Shown piece after piece: positions 37,421 to 44,879 of a DNA stretch of 64,000 bases (position 1 is its first letter; each line of letters starts with the position of its first letter). The translations under genes and the position numbers were made by a program. Origin of the DNA: Chitinophagaceae bacterium (lineage in GTDB: Bacteria > Bacteroidota > Bacteroidia > Chitinophagales > Chitinophagaceae). The stretch covers positions 124,001-188,000 of the forward strand of contig JAMLHL010000002.1 in assembly GCA_023957125.1 (NCBI GenBank). Reading direction: 5' to 3'. The notes beneath the pieces are model-generated. The model saw only the letters and a list, made by a program, of their open reading frames with translations, did not search any database and had not been told where the DNA came from.

Positions 37421-38284
37421 ATGAAGATGAAAACATTAATAATGCATTTTCTGCAATTGGGTGTGTTATACTTATTAGCGTCTTGTACCGGCGGTAACAA
37501 GTCTGTTCCTAATAGCATTACCTTGCATTTCAACAATACATTTAAAGATAAGACGATCGTACTTGGGGATGCCGCATCTTCCACGGCTACGGCTAATACT
37601 TCAGCAGAGGGGCAAGTCCATCATTTTTCAGAATTGAAATATGTCATCAGCAATATACGCCTAATAAAAGCAGATGGTGGTGAAATTCCTTATAATATCA
37701 GTGATCTGGACAAAGGGGCTTTTGTTGTAAACCATGCCAAACCGGAGACCCTGGATTATATGTTGACTGAGATTCCAGTAGGTGAATACAAGCAGATAAA
37801 ATTGGGTTTGGGAGTAAAATCAGAACTAAACACGTTGGACGAGGCAAAGTTTCCTGAATTCTATGCAGAAGCAGGAGCCAATGACACCAAAATGATATGG
37901 GAATGGGGAACCGGGTATCGCTTTTTAAAGATTGAAGGGTTCTATAATACAGATAATAGAACGCTGTCTATACATACCGGAAGCACAGTTGAGGGAACGA
38001 ATGGTGCCCCCGGCACCTATGCACAAGGGATTGATGCTTATCGGGAGATCACTTTAAATCTTGATACGAATGTATTGGTAGGGAAAACATCGCCCAAAAT
38101 TATCATCAATGCAGATTTTGACAAGCTGTTGAGCGGGAAGACCAATAAGATTACGTTGGGGGCAGGAAACGCACAGCCAAGTGTCCATACTGCCGTTGAA
38201 ATGGTCAAATTTGTGGATAACCTGGGTGGAGACGGTACGACCGATGTTGTGGGCATGTTTTCTGTTGGTCGTGTAGAAAATTAG
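37421..38284 (+). CDS. MbnP-family lipoprotein, second copy
   Basis: A 287-residue lipoprotein (LLASC, Cys 22) closely similar to the protein encoded 98 bp upstream, clearly a tandem duplication. Conserved features are W160-E-W162 in MIWEWGTGYRF, HHFSELKYVISNIRLIKADG, SIHTGSTVEG, and SVHTAVEM near the C-terminus. A short insert (TNGAPGT near 193-199) is the largest difference. It lies only 6 bp before the peroxidase gene, so this copy, rather than the first, is the tight partner of the MbnH-like enzyme. Confidence 0.9.
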   Translation: MKMKTLIMHFLQLGVLYLLASCTGGNKSVPNSITLHFNNTFKDKTIVLGDAASSTATANTSAEGQVHHFSELKYVISNIRLIKADGGEIPYNISDLDKGAFVVNHAKPETLDYMLTEIPVGEYKQIKLGLGVKSELNTLDEAKFPEFYAEAGANDTKMIWEWGTGYRFLKIEGFYNTDNRTLSIHTGSTVEGTNGAPGTYAQGIDAYREITLNLDTNVLVGKTSPKIIINADFDKLLSGKTNKITLGAGNAQPSVHTAVEMVKFVDNLGGDGTTDVVGMFSVGRVEN

Positions 38285-38290
38285 AATGAA

Positions 38291-39310
38291 ATGAAAAAAG
38301 TTCTCGTTATTATATCCTTCTTCCTGCTGCTATCCTGTAGCAGGGATGATATTGCTGAGCCGGATGAATACAATAACCCGGAACTTTCGCTGCACACCCC
38401 CTCCGGGTTCCCGGCGCTCAACAATTCGGTAAATGCCAACAAGCCAACAAAATACGGAGTTGAATTAGGCGAAAGACTTTTTAACGATAAAAGATTCAGC
38501 GCGGATAACACTATTTCCTGTGCCGGCTGCCACCATAAATCAAGTGCTTTTGCTGATAACAACGCGCTGGCAATAGGGATTTACGGCAGGGTCGGACTTC
38601 GCAATACGCCCCCCATTCAAAACATGGCGTTCATGAAGTTTTATAACTGGGATGGGAATATCCTTCAACTGGAAAAGCAACCGCTGGTTCCTATTATTAC
38701 TCACGAAGAAATGAACTCTTCCATTTTGGAAGTTATAGGCAAAATAAATGACGAGCAGGAATACAAAGAATTGTTCAGAAAAGCATTTGGCGATGAAAAT
38801 ATAAGCCCGGAAAGGATATATAAAAGCATTGCACAATTCGGATATACACTGGTTTCTGCCAACAGCAGGTATGACAAAGTAAAACGAAACGAAGGCGAAA
38901 CGTTCACGGAAAGCGAGACAAGGGGTTACCAGACTTTTCAGCATAAATGCCAAAGCTGCCACAGCACTGAACTGTTTACCGACCAGAGCTTTAGAAATGT
39001 TGGCTTTCCGCTAAATCCAAATACTGATGAAGCAGGACGGGCCAGGGTAACAGGCGCTCCCGCAGATTATATGAGCTTCAGGGTTCCCTCGTTAAGAAAT
39101 ATTGAATATACAGTGCCTTACGGCAGCTTCGGCCAGTTTCCTACTTTGAGATCGGTACTGGATTATTTCGATCATGGCGTTCTGGATGCCGCCAATCTTG
39201 ATCCTGTTTTAAAAGAGAATGGTAACAGGATACCGCTAACCGAACAAGAAAAAGAAGACCTTATCGCCTTCATGAAGACTTTAAGTGACCGCTCATTTGT
39301 TGGAAAGTAG
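38291..39310 (+). CDS. MbnH-like di-haem cytochrome c peroxidase family lipoprotein
   Basis: A 339-residue lipoprotein (LLLSC, Cys 16) with two c-type haem sites, C77-A-G-C-H81 and C220-Q-S-C-H224, placed as in bacterial di-haem peroxidases and MauG/MbnH. GLRNTPPIQNMAFMKFYNWDG is the typical segment after the first haem; FRVPSLRN and YGSFGQFPTLRSVLDYFDHG belong to the second domain. In methanobactin-type clusters MbnH oxidises a Trp of MbnP. Adjacent location to two MbnP genes makes this the likely role here; whether the two haems form a bis-Fe(IV) state cannot be seen. It should act in the periplasm, anchored to a membrane. Confidence 0.92.
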   Translation: MKKVLVIISFFLLLSCSRDDIAEPDEYNNPELSLHTPSGFPALNNSVNANKPTKYGVELGERLFNDKRFSADNTISCAGCHHKSSAFADNNALAIGIYGRVGLRNTPPIQNMAFMKFYNWDGNILQLEKQPLVPIITHEEMNSSILEVIGKINDEQEYKELFRKAFGDENISPERIYKSIAQFGYTLVSANSRYDKVKRNEGETFTESETRGYQTFQHKCQSCHSTELFTDQSFRNVGFPLNPNTDEAGRARVTGAPADYMSFRVPSLRNIEYTVPYGSFGQFPTLRSVLDYFDHGVLDAANLDPVLKENGNRIPLTEQEKEDLIAFMKTLSDRSFVGK

Positions 39311-39420
39311 TCAGGGGCTACAAAGGGAATATCCCATTTTTTAAATGGTGGGCGGTTTGGAGAGAAAACAGTGGGTCGAAAAATGCTGTAAAATCAGTCA
39401 AAAAAAGTTGTTGAAAACAA

Positions 39421-39453
39421 AAAGGACTGATCCATCTTCTGAACCAATCCTTT
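39421..39453 (-). terminator. Terminator of the tRNA-Arg transcript
   Basis: On the minus strand AAAGGATTG pairs with CAGTCCTTT (one G-U) around a 15-nt loop, followed by a T run. It lies 21 bp past the tRNA 3' end. Confidence 0.78.
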
Positions 39454-39473
39454 TATATGTTTTTGAAAATCAG

Positions 39474-39547
39474 TGACCCCGTCAGGATTCAAACCTGAAA
39501 CCTTCTGATCCGTAGTCAGATACTCTATTCAGTTGAGCTACGGGGCC
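39474..39547 (-). tRNA. tRNA-Arg, anticodon ACG
   Basis: The 74-nt minus-strand sequence folds as a full cloverleaf. The acceptor stem is GGCCCCG with CGGGGTC plus discriminator A, one G-U pair. The D-arm contains AGCTCAACTGAATAGAGT; the anticodon stem TCTGA/TCAGA holds the loop CTACGGA with anticodon ACG, which reads CGU codons (and CGC/CGA if A34 is deaminated by TadA). The T-arm is TCAGG-TTTGAAT-CCTGA. No CCA is encoded. It has its own promoter and terminator. Confidence 0.96.
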
Positions 39548-39565
39548 ATTAAATTTGCCGGGCGG

Positions 39566-39597
39566 CAAAGATAAGGCGCTAACCTAAAAATGCCAAA
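39566..39597 (-). promoter_or_regulatory. Promoter of the tRNA-Arg gene (-33 TTTG, -7 TATCTTTG)
   Basis: TTTG (39594-39597) and TATCTTTG (39566-39573) on the minus strand are 20 bp apart, 19 nt before the mature tRNA 5' end. This is the best match to the Bacteroidota consensus in the window. Confidence 0.78.
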
Positions 39598-39679
39598 AGA
39601 ATAATGGGAGCGACCGGCAATCAGCTTTCAGCCGGCGGTAACCCCCTATTTTCAAATTTTCAAATTTTCAAATTTCTCC

Positions 39680-41587
39680 TCAATAGTGCCACCTCACAAA
39701 AGCTTCCATTGCCGCATAGCGGGTGAGGCCCAGCCGGGCGTACAAATCGGCGGTATTGGCGTTGCGTTCCTCAGCTCTTTGCCAGAATTCGCGGGCATCG
39801 GTGCCCTGGAACGGAACGGAATCTTTTTGTGACTGATGAATAAAAATGCCAAAACGTTTTTTTAATACCTGTTCCGGGCTCATGGGAATGGCCATTTCAA
39901 TCTCCGTAATATCCCATTCCTGCCAGGCGCCTTTGTACAACCACACCCAGCAATCCCTGATCCATTCATCACCTTCCGCTTTAAGTCGCTTCAGCGATTC
40001 AAATACAATTTCCAAACATACTTTATGGGTTCCGTGCGGATCCGCCAGGTCGCCGGCACAATATACCTGGTGCGGTTTGATTTCCCGCAGAAGCTGCATT
40101 GTAAGCCGGATGTCCTCCTCTCCCATCGGTTTTTTCTCGATAGTGCCGGTTTCATAAAACGGCAGGTTCTGGAAATGTGCATGGTCGTCTCCTATCCCTA
40201 CATACCGGCAGGTGGCCTTGGCTTCACACCTGCGGATCAGACCTTTGATGCGCCGGATATCATTGGTATCAGACTGCCTCGATTTCTTCTCGGCGAAATA
40301 TCGCCGGGCATCTCTGGATATTTGCCGGGACCTTGCGCTGTCAATATCGAACATTTCTTCAAACCCAACCGCAAAATCCAAAAAACGGGTTACAAACTCA
40401 TCGGAAACCGCAATATTGCCGGAAGTCTGGTAAGCCACGTGCACATCATGCCCCTGATCGTGGAGACGCTGAAAAGTGCCTCCCATGGAAATTATATCAT
40501 CATCGGGGTGGGGGGAAAAAATGACCACCCGCTTGGGATGCGGCAGCGATCGCTCCGGATGCTGCGGCAGATCGGAGTTCGGTCTTCCGCCGGGCCATCC
40601 GGTTATGCTGTCGCGCAACATATAATACACCTGCAGGTTGATTTCATAGGCATCACCTTTTTCCACCAGCAGATCCCCTAATCCATTATCCGTATAGTCG
40701 CTGTTGGTTAAGCTCAATACCGGTTTGTTTAGTTTAATCGCTGTATTGATAACCGCGCGGCGAATCAATTTAGGCGTCCATTCACAATCGCCGGTGAGCC
40801 AGGGCGATTTAATGCGGGTGAGTTCGGAAGCCGCCAGCTCATCTACTACAAACACGCAATTATCGTGATTTTGTAACAGGGATGCCGGAATGGACTCCGT
40901 GATCCGGTCTTCCACCGCGGACTTGATCACAGGGGCTTTAGATTGTCCCCAGGCCAGGAGCAGGATCTTTTTGGCTTTCATGATGGTGCTGATACCGGCT
41001 GTAACCGCAAGGCGGGGCACCTGGGAGATATTGGCAAATTCAAAAGAGTTGGCCAAACGGGTTGAAATTTCCAGGGTTACCAGCCTGGTTCTGGAATAAA
41101 CGCTCGACCCCGGTTCATTAAACCCGATATGCCCGTTGGTGCCGATACCTAAAACCTGGAGATCAATACCTCCCGCCTCGTCAATCATTTGTTCATATCG
41201 TACACAGGATTCCTTTACTTTTTCTTTCGGCCATTCCCCGCTGGGAATATGACAATTGTGGGGGTCAATATCAATATGATCAAACAAATTGACCCGCATA
41301 AAACGGTGGTAGCTTTGCAGCGCATTCCTGTCCATCGGGTAATATTCATCCAGGTTAAAAGCAATCACATTTTTAAAACTCAAACCTTCTTCTCTATGCA
41401 GCCGGATGAGCTCGGCATATAAAGTTTTAGGCGTGGAGCCCGTTGCCAGTCCTAAAACACAAGGCTTTCCCTGCGCCTCCTTTTCTTTGATCAGGGTGGC
41501 TATTTCCAGGGCTGCAGAACGCGATCCGGCCTTAAAATCAGGAAATATCCGGCAGGATATTTTTTCAAAAGAATCAACCATACTCAT
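39680..41587 (-). CDS. Glucosamine-6-phosphate deaminase-like / PIG-L deacetylase fusion
   Basis: A 635-residue two-domain protein. The N-terminal part (1-330) is NagB-like: LGLATGSTP (46-54), VIAFNLDEYY with D80, LGIGTNGHIGFNEPG with H153 and E158; NagB converts glucosamine 6-phosphate to fructose 6-phosphate and ammonia. A linker of about 20 residues leads to a PIG-L/LmbE deacetylase domain: FSPHPDDDIISMGG (zinc-binding H360-P-D-D-D364) and DPHGTHKVCLE near residue 535. Fused enzymes of this kind are known in Bacteroidota. Together they could deacetylate and deaminate an amino-sugar phosphate. It starts 107 bp from a LacI-type operator that may be shared with the divergent gene. Confidence 0.92.
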   Translation of the reverse strand: MSMVDSFEKISCRIFPDFKAGSRSAALEIATLIKEKEAQGKPCVLGLATGSTPKTLYAELIRLHREEGLSFKNVIAFNLDEYYPMDRNALQSYHRFMRVNLFDHIDIDPHNCHIPSGEWPKEKVKESCVRYEQMIDEAGGIDLQVLGIGTNGHIGFNEPGSSVYSRTRLVTLEISTRLANSFEFANISQVPRLAVTAGISTIMKAKKILLLAWGQSKAPVIKSAVEDRITESIPASLLQNHDNCVFVVDELAASELTRIKSPWLTGDCEWTPKLIRRAVINTAIKLNKPVLSLTNSDYTDNGLGDLLVEKGDAYEINLQVYYMLRDSITGWPGGRPNSDLPQHPERSLPHPKRVVIFSPHPDDDIISMGGTFQRLHDQGHDVHVAYQTSGNIAVSDEFVTRFLDFAVGFEEMFDIDSARSRQISRDARRYFAEKKSRQSDTNDIRRIKGLIRRCEAKATCRYVGIGDDHAHFQNLPFYETGTIEKKPMGEEDIRLTMQLLREIKPHQVYCAGDLADPHGTHKVCLEIVFESLKRLKAEGDEWIRDCWVWLYKGAWQEWDITEIEMAIPMSPEQVLKKRFGIFIHQSQKDSVPFQGTDAREFWQRAEERNANTADLYARLGLTRYAAMEAFVRWHY

Positions 41588-41660
41588 GATGGGTCAGTTT
41601 TAGAATTTTATTTATTTCAAAATATTGCTTGCAGGAAGGAACCTGCAAGATAATGGTAAA

Positions 41661-41683
41661 AACGGATTCCGGGAATATCCGTT
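41661..41683. promoter_or_regulatory. Inverted repeat upstream of the NagB/PIG-L gene
   Basis: AACGGAT and ATCCGTT flank 9 bp (TCCGGGAAT) in the nagB-side half of the divergent intergenic region. It may be a regulator site; nothing else supports this. Confidence 0.4.
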
Positions 41684-41687
41684 CAAA

Positions 41688-41720
41688 TTTTGGACAAACG
41701 TTTGTGAATGAGTATCTTTA
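41688..41720 (+). promoter_or_regulatory. Promoter with LacI-type operator for the lipocalin-like gene
   Basis: TTTTG (41688-41692) and TATCTTTA (41713-41720) are 20 bp apart. The perfect palindrome ACAAACGTTTGT with central CG (41694-41705), typical of LacI-family operators, fills the spacer, so a bound repressor would occlude the polymerase. Confidence 0.62.
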
Positions 41721-41775
41721 TTGAAGTTCCCGGTTGAACAAAAAGTAATTGAATAACCCTTTAAAAATTCTTACG

Positions 41776-42516
41776 ATGAAGAATTTTAATGTTTTTCCAA
41801 AAAGGCTGGTTACCCTGTTTGTTTTGCTCACAGGAATTTTCCTGCTGTACGGCTACCGCAGTGCTCAAATTGTGCCGCCGCCGCTCAATGGCGCCTGGCA
41901 TACCGCCGATGGCAGCATTGAACAGTCGCTTATAGTAGCGGATGATTACTGCATGCTTACCAAATACGACCGGGTCAACAAAAAATTCCTCCACAGCTTC
42001 GGAGGCCCCATATCCGTTTCAGGTAACGAAATTACCCTGAAGGTGGAGTTTGACAGCAACGATAAATCGCAGGTAGGTAAAACCCTGCACTATACGTACA
42101 GCATCCGCGAAAATACGCTTTCAAGCGCTATCGGAGGAGCCAAGGCCCAATGGCAGAGAACCGATGACGGGCAGGGCGACCTGGTGGGCAACTGGCGGAT
42201 CACGCAACGCCGGCAGGACGGAAAAATGGCGGAGTTGCCCCTGCGCGCGAGACGAACCCTGAAATTACTGACCGGAACCCGCTTTCAGTGGGCGGCTATT
42301 AATGTCGAAACCGGCGAGTTTTCAGGAACAGGCGGTGGCAGCTATACTTTTTCCAACGGCAAATACACCGAAAACATAGCATTCTTTTCCCGTGATAACA
42401 GCAGGGTGGGCGCATCCCTATCCTTCGATGGAAAAGTGGAAAATGGCAACTGGATACATTCCGGGCTGAGCTCAAAAGGCGATCCTATTTATGAAATATG
42501 GTCGCGGATGAAATGA
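41776..42516 (+). CDS. Exported lipocalin-like two-repeat protein
   Basis: A 246-residue exported protein (MKNFNVFPKRLVTLFVLLTGIFLLYGYRSAQ). The mature part consists of two similar beta-rich halves: LNGAWHTADGSIEQSLIVAD... and LVGNWRITQRRQDGKMAEL..., each beginning with a G-x-W signature and each containing a SFxG or GGGSYTFSNGKY strand, as in lipocalin-like domains of Bacteroidota. Ligand and role are not known. The start was placed at the ATG with the signal peptide; nine further codons upstream are open. It lies behind a promoter with a LacI-type operator and ends inside GATTTGA repeats before the tandem array. Confidence 0.78.
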   Translation: MKNFNVFPKRLVTLFVLLTGIFLLYGYRSAQIVPPPLNGAWHTADGSIEQSLIVADDYCMLTKYDRVNKKFLHSFGGPISVSGNEITLKVEFDSNDKSQVGKTLHYTYSIRENTLSSAIGGAKAQWQRTDDGQGDLVGNWRITQRRQDGKMAELPLRARRTLKLLTGTRFQWAAINVETGEFSGTGGGSYTFSNGKYTENIAFFSRDNSRVGASLSFDGKVENGNWIHSGLSSKGDPIYEIWSRMK

Positions 42517-42581
42517 GATGAGATTTGAAATTTAAGATTTGAGATTTGAGATGGCGAAGGGCTTCGGCTCATTAACAAGAT

Positions 42582-43597
42582 GGCGTCTCCCGCAGATCGC
42601 GCAGACGATCGCAGAAAAACATATCGCTCCTCAGCGACAATCAGCGTTATCAGCGGGAGCATTCCTATTGTGCTGAAAGCGAAGACGGCGTCTCCCGCAG
42701 ATCGCACAGACGATCGCAGAAAAACATATTACTCCTCAGCGACAATCAGCGTTATCAGCGGGAGCATTCCTGTTGTGCAGAAAGCGAAGACGGCGTCTCC
42801 CGCAGATCGCACAGACGATCGCAGAAAAACATATCGCTCCTCAGCGACAATCAGCGTTATCAGCGGGAGCATTCCTATTGTGCTGAAGGCGAAGATGGCG
42901 TCTCCCGCAGATCGCACAGACGATCGCAGAAAAACATATTACTCCTCAGCGACAATCAGCGTTATCAGCGGGAGCATTCCTATTGTGCTGAAGGCGAAGA
43001 TGGCGTCTCCCGCAGATCGCACAGACGATCGCAGAAAAACATATTACTCCTCAGCGACAATCAACATTATCAGCGGGAGCATTCCTGTTGTGCAGAAAGC
43101 GAAGACGGCGTCTCCCGCAGATCGCACAGACGATCGCAGAAAAACATATTACTCCTCAGCGACAATCAGCGTTATCAGCGGGAGCATTCCTATTGTGCTG
43201 AAGGCGAAGATGGCGTCTCCCGCAGATCGCGCAGACGATCGCAGAAAAATATGTCGCTCCTCAGCGATAATCAGCGTTATCAGCGGGAGAATTCCTGTTG
43301 TGCTGAAAGCGAAGATGGCGTCTCCCGCAGATCGCGCAGACGATCGCAGAAAAACATATTACTCCTCAGCGACAATCAGCGTTATCAGCGGGAGCATTCC
43401 TATTGTGCTGAAGGCGAAGATGGCGTCTCCCGCAGATCGCACAGACGATCGCAGAAAAACATATTACTCCTCAGCGACAATCAGCGTTATCAGCGGGAGC
43501 ATTCCTATTGTGCTGAAAGCGAAGATGGCGTCTCCCGCAGATCGCGCAGACGATCGCAGAAAAATATATTGCTCCTCAGCGACAATCAGCGGGAGGC
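42582..43597 (+). repeat. Tandem repeat, 105-bp period, ten copies (last truncated)
   Basis: The word GGCGTCTCCCGCAGATCG recurs at exact 105-bp steps from 42583 to 43528. Copies differ at few positions (CGCGCAG/CACAGAC, ATATCGCTC/ATATTACTC, GTGCTGAAG/GTGCAGAAA). Each contains CGATCG palindromes and TCAGCGACAATCAGCGTTATCAGCGGGAG words. Because 105 is divisible by three, long open frames (for example 357 codons with 35-residue units) run through it on both strands; they lack starts, signals and neighbours of a real gene. The array fills the gap between two convergent genes and is bordered by inverted GATTTGAGATTTGAGAT repeats. The start could equally be 10 bp earlier. Confidence 0.93.
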
Positions 43598-43609
43598 CAA
43601 TCTCAAATC

Positions 43610-44626
43610 TCAAATCTTCAGGGACGATGCTCTTACTTCCATCGTGGTTGTAAGCTCAATCGTTTTATACCGGAGCTGCAATGTATTATTCTCAATCATG
43701 GAGATGAGCAACCTTGCCGCCGACTGTCCTATATCAAAAGTGGGCTGATGAACAGCGGTCAAAGGAGGAACAAGCAGCCGGCTTACGGGGTTGTCCGTAA
43801 AGCCAACCATAGCTATATCCGAGGGAATATGTAATCCCATTTCCTTTATGATCTCAAAACAATTCATGGTGATCCGTTCGCTGGTTGCTAATATGGCATT
43901 AGGTTTGGGGCCCGTTTTTAACAACTTCACCAGCGCTTTCCTGATATCGGGGAAATGGAAATTATTGTGTATGATCCATTTTTTCTCCACCGGGATCTTA
44001 TATTTCTTCAAAGCCTGCAGATATCCTTTGATCCGGTTCCGGGTTACAGACAGATCAGACGCCATCGTAAAATGGGCTATACGGCGATACCCCTGTTCGA
44101 TAAGATGGCAGGTAGCATCAAAAGCGCCCCCTGTATCATCGGTCACCACACGGGGCGTATCTATTTCATCACATATCCGGTCAAACATCACCACCGGTAC
44201 CCCTCTTTCAATGAGCTCTTTCAGATGATTTCCTTTTTTTGTTTCGTTGGATACGGAAATGATCAGACCGTCTATCCTTCGGGAAGCCAGCAGGTTGATA
44301 CTGGCTACCTCGCGGTCGTATTTTTCATGGCTTTGAAAAATCACCACGTGATACCCTAAGTTATAAGCATAGTCTTCAATACCGGCAATGACTGCGGAAC
44401 AGAAATAATTGGCGATCTCCGGAACAATGACCCCTATTACTTTACTCCGTTTTTCTTTTAGTGAAAGTGCAATAGGATTAGGCGTGTACTTCAGCTCTTC
44501 AGCTAATTCCTGAACCAGTCTCCTCGTGTTTTCATTGATTTCCGTGCTTCCTCTCAATGCACGCGAAACGGTGGAAGCGGAAACCCCCAGCCTCCTTGCA
44601 ATATCTTTTATGGTTACAGGTTGCAT
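43610..44626 (-). CDS. LacI/GalR-family transcriptional regulator
   Basis: A 338-residue repressor-type regulator. The N-terminal helix-turn-helix VTIKDIARRLGVSASTVSRALRG (residues 3-25) is followed by the hinge and a periplasmic-binding-like sugar-sensing domain (VIGVIVPEIANYFCSAVI, DGLIISVSNE, PVVMFDRICDEI, VVTDDTGGAFDAT, PDAIL-type PNAILATSE, GFTDNPVSRLLVPPLTAV). The start MQPVTIKD is preferred to an ATG three codons upstream. It is divergent from the SusCD-type operon and probably controls it through the palindrome in between. Its C-terminal codons and stop (LKI, TGA) run into GATTTGA repeat DNA. Confidence 0.93.
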   Translation of the reverse strand: MQPVTIKDIARRLGVSASTVSRALRGSTEINENTRRLVQELAEELKYTPNPIALSLKEKRSKVIGVIVPEIANYFCSAVIAGIEDYAYNLGYHVVIFQSHEKYDREVASINLLASRRIDGLIISVSNETKKGNHLKELIERGVPVVMFDRICDEIDTPRVVTDDTGGAFDATCHLIEQGYRRIAHFTMASDLSVTRNRIKGYLQALKKYKIPVEKKWIIHNNFHFPDIRKALVKLLKTGPKPNAILATSERITMNCFEIIKEMGLHIPSDIAMVGFTDNPVSRLLVPPLTAVHQPTFDIGQSAARLLISMIENNTLQLRYKTIELTTTMEVRASSLKI

Positions 44627-44639
44627 CTTTTGCATAGGA

Positions 44640-44647
44640 TAAAGATA
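44640..44647 (-). promoter_or_regulatory. -7-like element before the LacI gene
   Basis: On the minus strand TATCTTTA (TAnnTTTA), 13 nt before the preferred start codon; one base off the consensus. Confidence 0.4.
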
Positions 44648-44732
44648 GACTGCCTTTGCCTATTCCCCATATTTTTACCGGTTTCAATAAATCTTTTCTA
44701 AATTATCACCCGATTCTTTCAAAGAATGGTAA

Positions 44733-44758
44733 TGCAAACGTTGCCGGCAACGAGTGCA
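44733..44758. promoter_or_regulatory. Large palindrome, probable LacI operator
   Basis: A 12-bp palindromic core GTTGCCGGCAAC is flanked on both sides by 3 unmatched bases and then TGCA. The left arm also contains GCAAACGTTGC, a LacI-type half site. It lies between the LacI gene and its divergent target operon. Confidence 0.6.
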
Positions 44759-44780
44759 GGAAGTTTCCTTTTAACCCCAC

Positions 44781-44817
44781 GAAACCTGCTATTGGAAAGC
44801 AGGTGGTTTCTTATTAT
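44781..44817 (+). terminator. Terminator-like hairpin with T-rich tail in the operon leader
   Basis: GAAACCTGCT pairs with AGCAGGT-GG-TTTC (a 2-nt bulge) around a 7-nt loop and is followed by TTATTATTTTT. Being upstream of the first gene of the operon it could be an attenuator or the end of a short RNA. Confidence 0.45.
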
Positions 44818-44879
44818 TTTTACATAAACACAGCCTAAAAAACGATCATTGAATTTATTGCGATTGCATTCTTATTAAT

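Noticed and set aside
42582..43597. CRISPR array
   Set aside because: Units are contiguous 105-bp copies without unique spacers and no cas gene is present.
42580..43653. A 357-codon open frame with 35-residue repeats (ASPADRxDDRRKTY...)
   Set aside because: The frame stays open only because the 105-bp unit is divisible by three; open frames run on both strands, there is no signal or promoter, and it runs into the LacI gene.
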